Shown: positions 17,072 through 24,808, counted from the stretch's first letter. The stretch: 64,000 nucleotides of DNA from Lutispora sp003527145 (GCA_029983695.1 JASBZB010000007.1:62001-126000); one strand, 5' to 3'. Program-made: numbers and translations. The notes: generated by a model not told the origin, from the letters alone.

Positions 17072-17611
17072 ATGCTTGCATTAAACTTAGAAATTGAGAA
17101 TTTTTTTTTCAGGGATATAAAAAAGGATGAATTAGATAAGGTTTTAGAGCTATACAATGATGTTGACGAATCAATTTTTGCTACAGGAATAGATAGACGG
17201 CTATCCATAGAGGAGATGGAAGAAAAATATCTGGAGGTTTTGATCAACAGCTATGAATTTTTTATCGGAATTTTTTCTAAGGATAAAGGCGAACTCACTG
17301 GGGTAATAAAGGGGCACATAGATTATGACAATAGCGAAGAAGCTTGGATTTCATCATTTTTGATCAAAAAGGATTTTAGAAATACAGGCATAGGCAATAA
17401 AAGCATCAATGCTTTTATATCTTTTATGAATAAAACCTATGATGTTAAAAAGGTTTTGGCCGGAGTTATTTCTAAAAACAAGAGAGGCATGGAATTCTGG
17501 ATAAATGCAGGCTTTCAGCATATAAGGGTTATCAAGGAATATATCAGCCTGAACAACGGTTATGAAGATTTCATCATATTAAAAAAAGATATCAGGACTT
17601 TCAATACATAA
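17072..17611 (+). CDS. GNAT-family N-acetyltransferase
   Basis: A 179-residue protein with the GNAT acetyltransferase fold. The acetyl-CoA binding segment reads IKKDFRNTGIGNKSINAF near residues 105-122, matching the R/Q-x-x-G-x-G/A pattern, followed by VLAGVISKNKRGMEFWINAGF, typical of motif B. The acceptor is unknown; the family includes enzymes acting on ribosomal proteins, polyamines, amino acids and antibiotics. It stands alone between a tRNA terminator and its own terminator. Confidence 0.82.
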   Translation: MLALNLEIENFFFRDIKKDELDKVLELYNDVDESIFATGIDRRLSIEEMEEKYLEVLINSYEFFIGIFSKDKGELTGVIKGHIDYDNSEEAWISSFLIKKDFRNTGIGNKSINAFISFMNKTYDVKKVLAGVISKNKRGMEFWINAGFQHIRVIKEYISLNNGYEDFIILKKDIRTFNT

Positions 17612-17645
17612 TAACTCCCCTATGTTTTTAGAGGAGCTATTATTT
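17609..17645 (+). terminator. Terminator after the acetyltransferase gene
   Basis: AATAACTCC and GGAGCTATT form a stem with one mismatch around an A+T-rich loop, overlapping the stop codon and followed by ATTTAAAA. The U-run is modest. Confidence 0.5.
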
Positions 17646-17652
17646 AAAATGT

Positions 17653-17688
17653 TTTGTTACATTTTTAACATTGTGTATTTATGAATAC
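17653..17688. promoter_or_regulatory. Rex-like site and second dyad upstream of the DRTGG/hydrogenase-like operon
   Basis: TTGTTAC-ATTT-TTAACAT (17653-17670) matches the Rex consensus TTGTTAA-N4-TTAACAA at 12 of 14 positions. Three bases on, TGTATT-TATG-AATACA (17673-17688) is a perfect dyad. A TATAAT at 17715-17720 may be the -10 of the operon that starts at 17743, which would place both sites just upstream of or over the -35. Binding is inferred only. Confidence 0.45.
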
Positions 17689-17742
17689 ATATTATTAATT
17701 AAAGGAATTTATTATATAATCTTATTGAGGGGAGGATAACAG

Positions 17743-18102
17743 ATGAAGCTTAGGCAAATAAAAGATGCCTTGCAGGCTGATGTGCTATGGGGGGAGGAAT
17801 CGCTGGATAGGGAGATTTCCTATGCATTCGGTTCTGACTTGATGAGCGATGTTTTAGCCTTTGTAAAAACAGGGACGATTCTTTTGACGGGTCTGATAAA
17901 TTCTCAGGTTATCAGAACTGCTGAGATGGCTGATGTGAGCGCTATACTTTTTGTAAGAGGCAAGGTTCCCGATGAGGATGTCATAGATCTTGCCAGAGAA
18001 AATTCTATAACGATCCTTACGACGAAATATACTCTTTTTACAACTTCCGGAATACTTTATAGCTGTGGATTAAGAGGAATAGAAGCAGAATCTAGGAGAT
18101 AA
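17743..18102 (+). CDS. DRTGG domain protein (first copy)
   Basis: A 119-residue protein consisting of a single DRTGG domain, a small ligand-binding-like fold also found in HPr kinases and CBS-DRTGG pyrophosphatases. The sequence shows MKLRQIKDALQADVLWG at the N-terminus and the family core AFVKTGTILLTGLINSQVIRTAEMADVSAILFV. Stand-alone DRTGG proteins recur next to [FeFe]-hydrogenase and NADH-oxidising genes in clostridia; their ligand and role are not established. It is the first gene of a tight five-gene run (gaps of 0-15 bases) with a second DRTGG gene further down, behind a GAGGGGAGG site. Confidence 0.8.
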   Translation: MKLRQIKDALQADVLWGEESLDREISYAFGSDLMSDVLAFVKTGTILLTGLINSQVIRTAEMADVSAILFVRGKVPDEDVIDLARENSITILTTKYTLFTTSGILYSCGLRGIEAESRR

Positions 18103-18106
18103 AGAT

Positions 18107-18538
18107 ATGGGAAATATATCATATGAATTTCAGGTTGAGAAGGATGATTTTGAAAGGGCCGGCGAGGCTTCGAGCAAAATAAAGAAAATTTTGAGACAGC
18201 TTGGAATGGATTCAGGAATCATTAGGAGGGTTGCGATAGGAGCATATGAGGCAGAAATAAATTTAGTCATACATTCTTTAGGAGGAATAATTAGTTTCAG
18301 TATTGAACCGAAATCAATAACAATAATTGCAAAGGATAGCGGTCCAGGCATTGAGAATGTTGAACTCGCTATGAAAGAAGGATATTCCACCGCCCCTGAG
18401 AGGATTAGAGAGATGGGCTTTGGAGCTGGAATGGGGCTGCCAAATATGAAAAAATGCTCAGATAGCTTTAGTATTGAAAGCGTTGTTGGAAAGGGTACTG
18501 TAATCACGATGAAAATGATGCTGAAAGATGGTGATTAA
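18107..18538 (+). CDS. HATPase_c ATP-binding protein, anti-sigma/serine kinase type (first copy)
   Basis: A 143-residue GHKL-fold ATPase of the RsbW/SpoIIAB-like group. Visible ATP-site motifs are AIGAYEAEINLVIHS (N box) near residue 45-59, KDSGPGIENVELAM (G1 box) near 75-88 and MGFGAGMGLPNMKKCSD (G2 box). It has no membrane or dimerisation segment, so it is not a sensor histidine kinase. Proteins of this group phosphorylate a serine on an antagonist or hold a partner protein in check. Its placement directly against the hydrogenase-like gene (no gap) suggests functional coupling. The partner is not identifiable here. Confidence 0.82.
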   Translation: MGNISYEFQVEKDDFERAGEASSKIKKILRQLGMDSGIIRRVAIGAYEAEINLVIHSLGGIISFSIEPKSITIIAKDSGPGIENVELAMKEGYSTAPERIREMGFGAGMGLPNMKKCSDSFSIESVVGKGTVITMKMMLKDGD

Positions 18539-19816
18539 ATGGGCGAAGAGTATAATCACTCAGTTATATTGCGAGAAGATAGGTGCATAGGTTGTACCGG
18601 CTGTCTGAAAGTTTGTCCTACTGAAGCCATAAGAGTGAGAAATGGAAAAGCTAAAATAATTCCTGAAAGATGCATAGATTGCGGTGAATGCATAAAAATA
18701 TGCCCCAATCATGCTAAGAGCGCCATAACAGACGAATTGAGCATGATCAAAAAATATAAATACAGCATAGCTATACCTTCATTAACTATATATGGACAGT
18801 TTCCTTCCAATATCGGCATAAGCGATATGCTGGAAGCCATTAAAAAAATAGGTTTTGATGAAGTGGTTGAAGGCACTGTAGGAGCAGACATATCCATCCA
18901 TTTGATAAAGGAATACCTGCTCAAAAAACCTGATATAAAGGTTCCTGTAATCAATTCATCCTGTCCGGCGGTTATAAGGCTGATACAAATGAGGTTCCCG
19001 GATTTGATCCCCAATATAATCGACATTGAAACACCGATAGAAATAACTGCCAGGATTGCGAAGACAGAGGCATCCAAGAGAATGGGCTTGAGCCTTGAAG
19101 ATATAGGTGTTTTTTTTATTACTCCATGTACTGCAAGGGTTACGAGCATTAGAAACCCTTTAGGAATAAACAAATCATATGTTAATGGTGCAATTTCCAT
19201 GAAGGAGATATATGGGGAGATCGTACGGAATTTGGTAACTCATAATACGCCCAATATGGGTACGAGTACAAAGGAATCCCTGTTTTGGCCTATTGCCGGA
19301 GGTCAGGCGGAGGCTCTGGATATCGAAAACTATCTTGCCGTAGACGGTATTCATGATGTCATAAGGGTTCTTGAGGAAATAGAACTTGGCAAACTGGAGG
19401 ATGTTGAGTTTATCGAGTGCTCTGCTTGTACAGGTGGATGTGTAGGCGGACCCCTGGTCATCCAAAATTCTTTTATCGCTAAGAATAGAATAATGAAATA
19501 TGCAAGAAATATAAAAGATACCAAGCATACTGAAGAAGAACTGAACAAGTTTATAGAGATGTATGAAAGCGGGTTTATCAGATTGACGGAAAAGATAGAG
19601 CCTAAACCTGTTATGATGTTAGATAAGGATATAGTCAAGTCCATTCAAAAGATGGAGTTTGTTACCGAGATACTAAAGGGACTGCCTGGTTTGGATTGCG
19701 GCATATGCGGTTCTCCAACCTGCAGAGCTTTTGCAGAGGATATTGTAAAAGGAGAGAACAGCAGGGCAATATGTATGATTAAAACCATGAATGGCTTTAA
19801 AAATAGAAAAAGTTAG
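18539..19816 (+). CDS. [FeFe]-hydrogenase-like iron-sulfur protein lacking the proton-relay cysteine (sensory type)
   Basis: A 425-residue protein with two N-terminal 4Fe-4S ferredoxin motifs (CIGCTGCLKVCP at 16-27, CIDCGECIKICP), an iron-hydrogenase large-subunit core and a C-terminal Fe-S domain (CGICGSPTC). In the core the four cysteines that bind the H-cluster 4Fe-4S are present: Cys142 in NSSCPAV, Cys197 in TPCTAR, Cys297 and Cys301 in CSACTGGC. The Cys that precedes the first ligand in catalytic enzymes (TSCCP) and relays protons is Ser141. MPC has become TPC and the GGGQP end is GGPL. These changes are those of putative sensory [FeFe]-hydrogenases, not of efficient H2 producers. Neighbouring DRTGG and kinase-like genes support a signalling role, by inference. 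Confidence 0.82.
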   Translation: MGEEYNHSVILREDRCIGCTGCLKVCPTEAIRVRNGKAKIIPERCIDCGECIKICPNHAKSAITDELSMIKKYKYSIAIPSLTIYGQFPSNIGISDMLEAIKKIGFDEVVEGTVGADISIHLIKEYLLKKPDIKVPVINSSCPAVIRLIQMRFPDLIPNIIDIETPIEITARIAKTEASKRMGLSLEDIGVFFITPCTARVTSIRNPLGINKSYVNGAISMKEIYGEIVRNLVTHNTPNMGTSTKESLFWPIAGGQAEALDIENYLAVDGIHDVIRVLEEIELGKLEDVEFIECSACTGGCVGGPLVIQNSFIAKNRIMKYARNIKDTKHTEEELNKFIEMYESGFIRLTEKIEPKPVMMLDKDIVKSIQKMEFVTEILKGLPGLDCGICGSPTCRAFAEDIVKGENSRAICMIKTMNGFKNRKS

Positions 19817-19831
19817 AGGAGTGCATTTCAG

Positions 19832-20170
19832 ATGACGGTCAGAGAAATGTGTGAAAGATTGGAGCTTAAACCTTTAACCGGAGAATGCGGGATGGACCGG
19901 GAGGTAAGCGGTGCTTACATTTGCGATCTTTTGAGTTGGGTTATGTCTCATGCTCAGAAGGGAGATGCATGGATCACTATTCAAACTCATACTAATATTG
20001 TTGCGGTAGCTGCTTTGCTTGAGCTTTCTTCCGTTATTATAGCTGAGGCTGCAGAGGTAGAGGAGGATACGATCAAAAAAGCAATTGATGAGGATATACC
20101 GGTGCTGGTTTCCAATAAAAGCGCTTTTTTGATAGCTAAAGGATTATTAAATGCCGGATTAGGTAAATAG
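19832..20170 (+). CDS. DRTGG domain protein (second copy)
   Basis: A 112-residue stand-alone DRTGG-domain protein, similar in size and layout to the one at 17743: MTVREMCERLELKPLTG at the start, then ICDLLSWVMSHAQKGDAWIT and a C-terminal DIPVLVSNKSAF segment comparable to ITILTTKYTLF in the first copy. It follows the hydrogenase-like gene by 15 bases and precedes the PHP gene by one base. The two copies flanking the ATPase and the hydrogenase-like gene may form a homo- or hetero-oligomeric ligand sensor; no ligand is known. Confidence 0.78.
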   Translation: MTVREMCERLELKPLTGECGMDREVSGAYICDLLSWVMSHAQKGDAWITIQTHTNIVAVAALLELSSVIIAEAAEVEEDTIKKAIDEDIPVLVSNKSAFLIAKGLLNAGLGK

Positions 20171-20171
20171 T

Positions 20172-20897
20172 ATGAAATTCGCAGTTGATTTGCATATTCA
20201 TTCTGCTTTATCGCCTTGCGGCGATGAAGATATGACTCCTAATAACATAGTTAATATGGCACTGATAAAAGGCTTGGATATAATAGCAGTGACGGATCAC
20301 AACAGCGCAGCAAATTTGCCTGCGATTCTTGAGGTTGGCAAAAAACAGGGGCTTATGATTGTGCCGGGCATAGAGGTTCAGACAAAAGAAGAAGTGCACA
20401 TCATATGTCTTTTTAGGACTCTTCAGAGCGCTTTGAAGCTTGATGAGATCATATATAATTGTCTGCCCGATATGCCAAACAATGAAGAGGTTTTTGGCCG
20501 GCAGCTCATTATGAACTCCGAAGACCAAATTATAGGCAAGGCAGACAAACTGCTTATATCTTCATGTGCTTTATCCGTAAATGATGTTTTTATTCTGACT
20601 AACGGCTTAGGCGGGGTATGCATACCTGCACATGTAGATAGGCCTGCATATAGCATAACTGCCAATCTCGGATTTATTCCGCCTTCGCTGAAGGTTAAGA
20701 CTGTGGAGCTTTCAAAAAAAGATAGTCCGGAGATCATAATGAAAAGGCATCCTTTTTTAAAGAAGTACGATTATATCATATCCTCAGATGCCCATTATCT
20801 ATGGGACATAAGCGAGAGAGAGTTTTTTGTCGAAATGGAATTTCTCAGTTTTACAAACTTATTCGATATATTATGCCCAAATCAAAAAAAATTATAA
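20172..20897 (+). CDS. PHP-domain phosphoesterase
   Basis: A 241-residue PHP (polymerase and histidinol phosphatase) metal-dependent phosphoesterase. Metal-binding motifs are DLHIHSALSPCG near residues 5-16, VTDHNSA near 38, a Glu in GIEVQTKEEVHII near 60, a His in CIPAHVDRPAY near 155 and SDAHYLWD near 205. All expected metal ligands appear present, so it is likely active. Family members hydrolyse phosphomonoesters, nucleoside 3,5-bisphosphates or RNA ends; the substrate here is unknown. It closes the sensory half of the cluster; the next gene has its own promoter at 20961-20988. Confidence 0.85.
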   Translation: MKFAVDLHIHSALSPCGDEDMTPNNIVNMALIKGLDIIAVTDHNSAANLPAILEVGKKQGLMIVPGIEVQTKEEVHIICLFRTLQSALKLDEIIYNCLPDMPNNEEVFGRQLIMNSEDQIIGKADKLLISSCALSVNDVFILTNGLGGVCIPAHVDRPAYSITANLGFIPPSLKVKTVELSKKDSPEIIMKRHPFLKKYDYIISSDAHYLWDISEREFFVEMEFLSFTNLFDILCPNQKKL

Positions 20898-20960
20898 TTA
20901 ATTTTAAATATTGTTAAATTTTTTATTTAGTTATGTTACAATAAAAAATAGGGTTAATAA

Positions 20961-20988
20961 TTGACAGTTTTTTGTCAATATATACAAT
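20961..20988 (+). promoter_or_regulatory. Promoter of the nuoE-nuoF operon with a dyad over the -35
   Basis: TTGACA (20961-20966) and TACAAT (20983-20988) are spaced by 16 bases. The -35 is the left arm of a perfect dyad, TTGACA-GTTTTT-TGTCAA (20961-20978), so a protein bound there would block polymerase. The dyad has the same 18-base length as a Rex site but matches its consensus at only 9 of 14 positions. A perfect Rex half-site TTGTTAA lies upstream at 20911-20917. Confidence 0.6.
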
Positions 20989-21012
20989 GTATTTTAGGGA
21001 GGGGACTCTTTA

Positions 21013-21486
21013 ATGAACGAGCTTGAAATGAAAGAAAAAATGGAGAAGCTGGACCGGATAATTGAAAACCATAGAGACCAGCAAGGAGGCTTAATGCCTG
21101 TTCTTCATGAGACTCAAGAGCTTTTTGGATACATTCCTGAAGAGGCTCAAAAGAGAATATCAAAAGAACTAAACATTCCAATGGCGGAAATCTACGGAGT
21201 AGCAACTTTTTACTCCAGATTTACGCTCAAGCCTAGAGGTGAGCATACAATAGGTGTATGTTTGGGGACGGCTTGTTATGTAAAAAATGCTCAATTAGTT
21301 TTTGAAAGACTCCAAAAAGAGCTTAAAGTTAAACCGGGAGGGACTACTGCAGATAACAAATTCACGCTGGAGGCTACCAGATGCCTGGGATGCTGCGGAC
21401 TTGCGCCTGTTATGATGATAGGAGAAGACGTATACGGCAAGCTTGTTCCCGATGATATACCGGATATATTGAAAAAGTATCAATAG
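21013..21486 (+). CDS. nuoE: NuoE-type 2Fe-2S subunit of an NADH-dependent hydrogenase/dehydrogenase
   Basis: A 157-residue thioredoxin-like 2Fe-2S protein, equivalent to complex I NuoE or HydC of electron-bifurcating hydrogenases. The helical N-terminus is followed by MAEIYGVATFYSRFTLKP and four cluster cysteines, two in GVCLGTACYV and two in RCLGCCGLAPVM. It passes electrons within a soluble NADH-oxidising module with NuoF. It starts 115 bases after the PHP gene behind GGGAGGGG and its own promoter, beginning a four-gene operon. No NuoG/HydA catalytic subunit follows, so the final acceptor is open. Confidence 0.92.
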   Translation: MNELEMKEKMEKLDRIIENHRDQQGGLMPVLHETQELFGYIPEEAQKRISKELNIPMAEIYGVATFYSRFTLKPRGEHTIGVCLGTACYVKNAQLVFERLQKELKVKPGGTTADNKFTLEATRCLGCCGLAPVMMIGEDVYGKLVPDDIPDILKKYQ

Positions 21487-21497
21487 TAGGTTTTATC

Positions 21498-22052
21498 ATG
21501 AAGGAATTGTCTCTTCATATACTTGATATCATTCAAAATTCTATTGCTGCGAAGGCCAGCTTAATTACTATAAATATTGTTGAAGATTTAACGACAGATG
21601 TTTTCTCTATTGAAGTGATCGATAATGGACAAGGAATGGACAAGGAATTAGCAGAAAGAATAAAAGATCCTTTTATTACGGGGAGAAAAACCAGAAAGGT
21701 AGGCTTGGGAGTGCCTTTGCTCTATATAGCATGCACTCGATGTCAAGGAAATTTGGAGATTCAGTCCGATAAAGGAAAAGGCACCAAAGTTATTGCCTGG
21801 TTCAAGCATAGTCATATAGACAGGGCACCGCTGGGAAATATGATTGACACTATAATTGCTATAGTGATAGGCAATCCGGAGATAGATATTATATATAATC
21901 ATAGAATAAATGAAAACGAGTTTAATTTTGATACCAGGGAAATAAAGCATATTTTAGGGGAAGTACCTATCAATGAGCCTCAGGTTATCTCATGGATAAA
22001 GGGATTTTTGGAGGAAGGTCTCAATAGTTTAAATGGAGGTGCAAGAATATGA
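21498..22052 (+). CDS. HATPase_c ATP-binding protein (second copy)
   Basis: A 184-residue GHKL ATPase domain protein. The N box reads LHILDIIQNSIAA, the G1 box IDNGQGMD near residue 41-48 and the G2 box GRKTRKVGLGVPLLYIAC near 60-77. The C-terminal 80 residues are not part of the canonical ATPase fold and look family-specific. Genes of this kind regularly sit between NuoE and the 2Fe-2S protein in clostridial hydrogenase operons, role unknown. Its stop overlaps the next start by 4 bases. Together with the other HATPase gene at 18107 it suggests ATP-dependent regulation of the redox enzyme. Confidence 0.8.
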   Translation: MKELSLHILDIIQNSIAAKASLITINIVEDLTTDVFSIEVIDNGQGMDKELAERIKDPFITGRKTRKVGLGVPLLYIACTRCQGNLEIQSDKGKGTKVIAWFKHSHIDRAPLGNMIDTIIAIVIGNPEIDIIYNHRINENEFNFDTREIKHILGEVPINEPQVISWIKGFLEEGLNSLNGGARI

Positions 22053-22417
22053 AATCAATTAAAGATTTAGAGGAAATCAGAAAAAGAACCTATGATACAA
22101 TCAATTTAAGAAAAGATCAACCAGGAACCAGAGTAGTTGTGGGCATGGCTACATGCGGCATTGCGGCAGGAGCCAGACCGGTTCTTTTGGCCATTATGGA
22201 TGAGATAAAGAAAAATGAACTGGCAGATGTTGTCGTTGCACAAACCGGATGCATCGGTATGTGCAGGCTCGAGCCTATTGTAGAAGTATATAAGCCGGGA
22301 GAAGAAAAAGTGACCTATGTAAAAATGAATGCTTCGAAAGCTATCAGGGTAGTAAATGAGCATGTTATGAAAGGCAAGATTGTTCAAGAATACACTGTAG
22401 GAGCAGAAGAAAACTAA
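22049..22417 (+). CDS. 2Fe-2S ferredoxin-like subunit (HydD/NuoE-like fold)
   Basis: A 122-residue thioredoxin-like 2Fe-2S ferredoxin. The cysteines are in GMATCGIAAGA near residue 34 and in AQTGCIGMCRLEP near 68-76; with only three visible in the core positions, the usual fourth is not obvious. Homologues are small accessory subunits of NADH-dependent [FeFe]-hydrogenases. It overlaps the ATPase gene by 4 bases (ATGA-type coupling) and precedes NuoF by 39 bases. Confidence 0.8.
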   Translation: MKSIKDLEEIRKRTYDTINLRKDQPGTRVVVGMATCGIAAGARPVLLAIMDEIKKNELADVVVAQTGCIGMCRLEPIVEVYKPGEEKVTYVKMNASKAIRVVNEHVMKGKIVQEYTVGAEEN

Positions 22418-22456
22418 TAGATTTAAGGTTAGCAAACAATGAGGAGGTAATATGGA

Positions 22457-24250
22457 ATGAAAATGTATCGCTCCCATGTCATGATTTGCAGGGGAACCGG
22501 CTGTTCATCTTCTAATTCGGAGCAGATAGCAAAAAATTTTGAAGAGCAAATCAAACTGCATGGTCTTAATGAGGAGGTAATTGTTGAGAGAACCGGCTGC
22601 TTTGGCTTATGCGCTCTTGGACCGATAGTCATCATATATCCTGAAGCTTCTTTCTACAGCCTTGTTAAGCCTGAAGACATAGAAGAAATCGTAAAGGAGC
22701 ATCTTGTAAAGGGGAGAGTCGTTAAGAGGCTTCTTTATGCTGAGACTGTTGCGGAAGACAGAATAAAATCAATAAATGAAGTAAACTTCTATAAGAAGCA
22801 GCACAGGGTTGCACTAAGAAATTGCGGTGTTATAAACCCTGAAAATATAGATGAATATATAGCTTTTGATGGATATAAGGCTCTGTCAAGGTGCTTGACC
22901 GAGCTAAAGCCTGAAGAAGTTATTGATATAATAAAGAGATCGGGACTCAGAGGCAGAGGCGGCGCCGGCTTCTCAACAGGAATGAAATGGGAGTTCACTG
23001 CAAAAGCACAAGGTGATATAAAGTATGTATGCTGCAACGCTGACGAAGGAGACCCGGGAGCATTCATGGACAGAAGCGTTCTGGAAGGAGACCCCCATTC
23101 CGTATTAGAGGCTATGACAATAGCAGGCTATGCTGTTGGAGGCAGCCAGGGCTATATATATGTCAGAGCCGAATATCCAATTGCGGTTAAACGCCTTGGA
23201 ATAGCCATAAATCAGGCAAGAGCTTATGGCTTGCTTGGGAAGAATATATTAGGAACAGACTTTAGTTTTGATATAGAATTGAGACTTGGAGCAGGAGCTT
23301 TCGTGTGCGGCGAAGAAACAGCCTTGCTGGCTTCCATAGAAGGACAAAGAGGAATGCCCAGGCCGAGACCTCCTTTCCCGGCAGTTAAAGGCTTGTTTGG
23401 GAAGCCTACTTTGTTGAATAACGTTGAAACCTATGCCAATATTTGCCAAATAATCAATAACGGACCGGAATGGTTTGCTTCTATGGGAACAGAAAAATCA
23501 AAGGGTACTAAGGTATTTGCACTTGGCGGAAAGATCAATCATACAGGTTTGGTTGAGGTTCCCATGGGTACAACCATGAGAGAAATAATACATGAGATAG
23601 GCGGAGGCTGCCCCAACGGCAAAGCCTTTAAAGCCGCTCAGACAGGCGGACCGTCAGGCGGCTGCATACCTGCATCGAAGCTTGATGTGCCCATAGATTA
23701 TGATAACCTGACTGCTCTCGGTTCCATGATGGGGTCCGGCGGACTTATCGTTATGGACGAAGATAACTGCATGGTTGATATAGCTAAGTTCTTCTTGGAA
23801 TTCACTGTAGATGAATCCTGCGGAAAATGTACGCCTTGCAGAGAAGGTACTAAGAGAATGTATGAAATACTGGAGAGAATCACAAAGGGCAAAGGAGAAG
23901 AAGGCGACATCGCAAAACTGGAAACCCTTGCAAAAAATATTAAGAACTCAGCTCTTTGTGCATTGGGACAAACTGCCCCCAACCCCGTATTATCTACATT
24001 AAGATACTTCAGAGATGAATATGAAGCTCATATAAGAGAAAAGAGATGCCCTGCAGGCGTATGCCAGGCGTTACTGCAATACAAGATTTCTGAAGAAAAA
24101 TGTAAAGCCTGCGGAATTTGTGCAAAACAATGTCCTGTATCAGCAATATCAGGTAAGCCTAAGACTCCATATGTTATTGATCAGGAAAAGTGCATAAAAT
24201 GCGGCGCTTGTATGGAGAAATGCCCCTTCAAGGCTATTTCCAGAGGATAA
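22457..24250 (+). CDS. nuoF: NuoF-type NADH-binding flavoprotein subunit (HydB-like)
   Basis: A 597-residue protein with the domain order of HydB/NuoF in soluble hydrogenases. An N-terminal 2Fe-2S thioredoxin-like domain covers residues 1-110 (CRGTGCSSSN, RTGCFGLC). The FMN/NADH fold follows with GLRGRGGAGFSTGMKWEF near 168-185 and CNADEGDPGAFMDR, then a SLBB domain and the 4Fe-4S helical domain SCGKCTPCREGTKRM near 455. Two C-terminal 4Fe-4S ferredoxin motifs end the protein (CKACGICAKQCP, CIKCGACMEKCP). It oxidises or forms NADH and, in bifurcating complexes, couples this to ferredoxin. The expected HydA gene is absent downstream. Confidence 0.94.
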   Translation: MKMYRSHVMICRGTGCSSSNSEQIAKNFEEQIKLHGLNEEVIVERTGCFGLCALGPIVIIYPEASFYSLVKPEDIEEIVKEHLVKGRVVKRLLYAETVAEDRIKSINEVNFYKKQHRVALRNCGVINPENIDEYIAFDGYKALSRCLTELKPEEVIDIIKRSGLRGRGGAGFSTGMKWEFTAKAQGDIKYVCCNADEGDPGAFMDRSVLEGDPHSVLEAMTIAGYAVGGSQGYIYVRAEYPIAVKRLGIAINQARAYGLLGKNILGTDFSFDIELRLGAGAFVCGEETALLASIEGQRGMPRPRPPFPAVKGLFGKPTLLNNVETYANICQIINNGPEWFASMGTEKSKGTKVFALGGKINHTGLVEVPMGTTMREIIHEIGGGCPNGKAFKAAQTGGPSGGCIPASKLDVPIDYDNLTALGSMMGSGGLIVMDEDNCMVDIAKFFLEFTVDESCGKCTPCREGTKRMYEILERITKGKGEEGDIAKLETLAKNIKNSALCALGQTAPNPVLSTLRYFRDEYEAHIREKRCPAGVCQALLQYKISEEKCKACGICAKQCPVSAISGKPKTPYVIDQEKCIKCGACMEKCPFKAISRG

Positions 24251-24271
24251 TATAATAAATAATATTTATAT

Positions 24272-24808
24272 TTACAGGTCGGCAGGGCTAATTCGGCTCA
24301 GCCGGCCTTTTGCGTCTATATCAATTATTAGAGGTGATTCTGGAGTTTCACAGCATATTTTTTTTGTTTCATCAACAAGCTTCAATATTTGAGGCCAAGC
24401 TTTTTTTGTTCCGAGGAGCAATAGAGGAACTCCTATTGTATCTATTCCAAGGCCTCTGGAAAAAAAGCCTCCGAAGGTCATAGGCAAGGGTACTGTGGGA
24501 GAAGTATTTATAAATAAAAAGCTTTCCTTTATTCCGCATTGGCAGTATAAGCTCAGCAGCAGGCTTCTCATAGCAGGCACCAATGCTTTTGAGGTGCCCC
24601 TTCCTATAGTATAGACACTGTTTCCGTACTCATCTTTGCCATGGAATATCAGCCTGCCCATATCCTTGTACGTCAATTTGTTGAAATATTTAAGATTTAA
24701 AATTTCTTCATCACAAGGTACTCTATCAGAAGGCAGGAATTTCATATGAACTGCGGAGCTTAAAATTGAAGAATGTGTGCCACCATAGCAATTGTAGATT
24801 ATTACCAT
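24272..24808 (-). CDS. DUF3189 family protein
   Basis: A 178-residue protein of the DUF3189 family, function unknown. The N-terminus IIYNCYGGTHSSILSSAVHM is the family hallmark, with a Cys and His that could bind metal or act catalytically. YKDMGRLIFHGKDEYGNSVY and the IGVPLLLLGTKKAW segment are also typical. No signal peptide or strong transmembrane helix is evident. It is convergent with nuoF and divergent from rnfC, so it lies between two redox operons, and it has a GGGAG ribosome site. Functional linkage to them is only positional. Confidence 0.82.
   Translation of the reverse strand: MVIIYNCYGGTHSSILSSAVHMKFLPSDRVPCDEEILNLKYFNKLTYKDMGRLIFHGKDEYGNSVYTIGRGTSKALVPAMRSLLLSLYCQCGIKESFLFINTSPTVPLPMTFGGFFSRGLGIDTIGVPLLLLGTKKAWPQILKLVDETKKICCETPESPLIIDIDAKGRLSRISPADL
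24277..24313 (+). terminator. Hairpin terminator after nuoF
   Basis: GGTCGGC (24277-24283) pairs with GCCGGCC (24301-24307, one wobble), followed by TTTT. It lies 26 bases after the nuoF stop and within the 3-prime end of the convergent DUF3189 gene. Confidence 0.65.

Noticed and set aside
20172..24250. Part of respiratory complex I
   Set aside because: Only NuoE- and NuoF-like genes occur, with C-terminal ferredoxin motifs and DRTGG/ATPase partners typical of soluble hydrogenase modules; no membrane Nuo genes are present.
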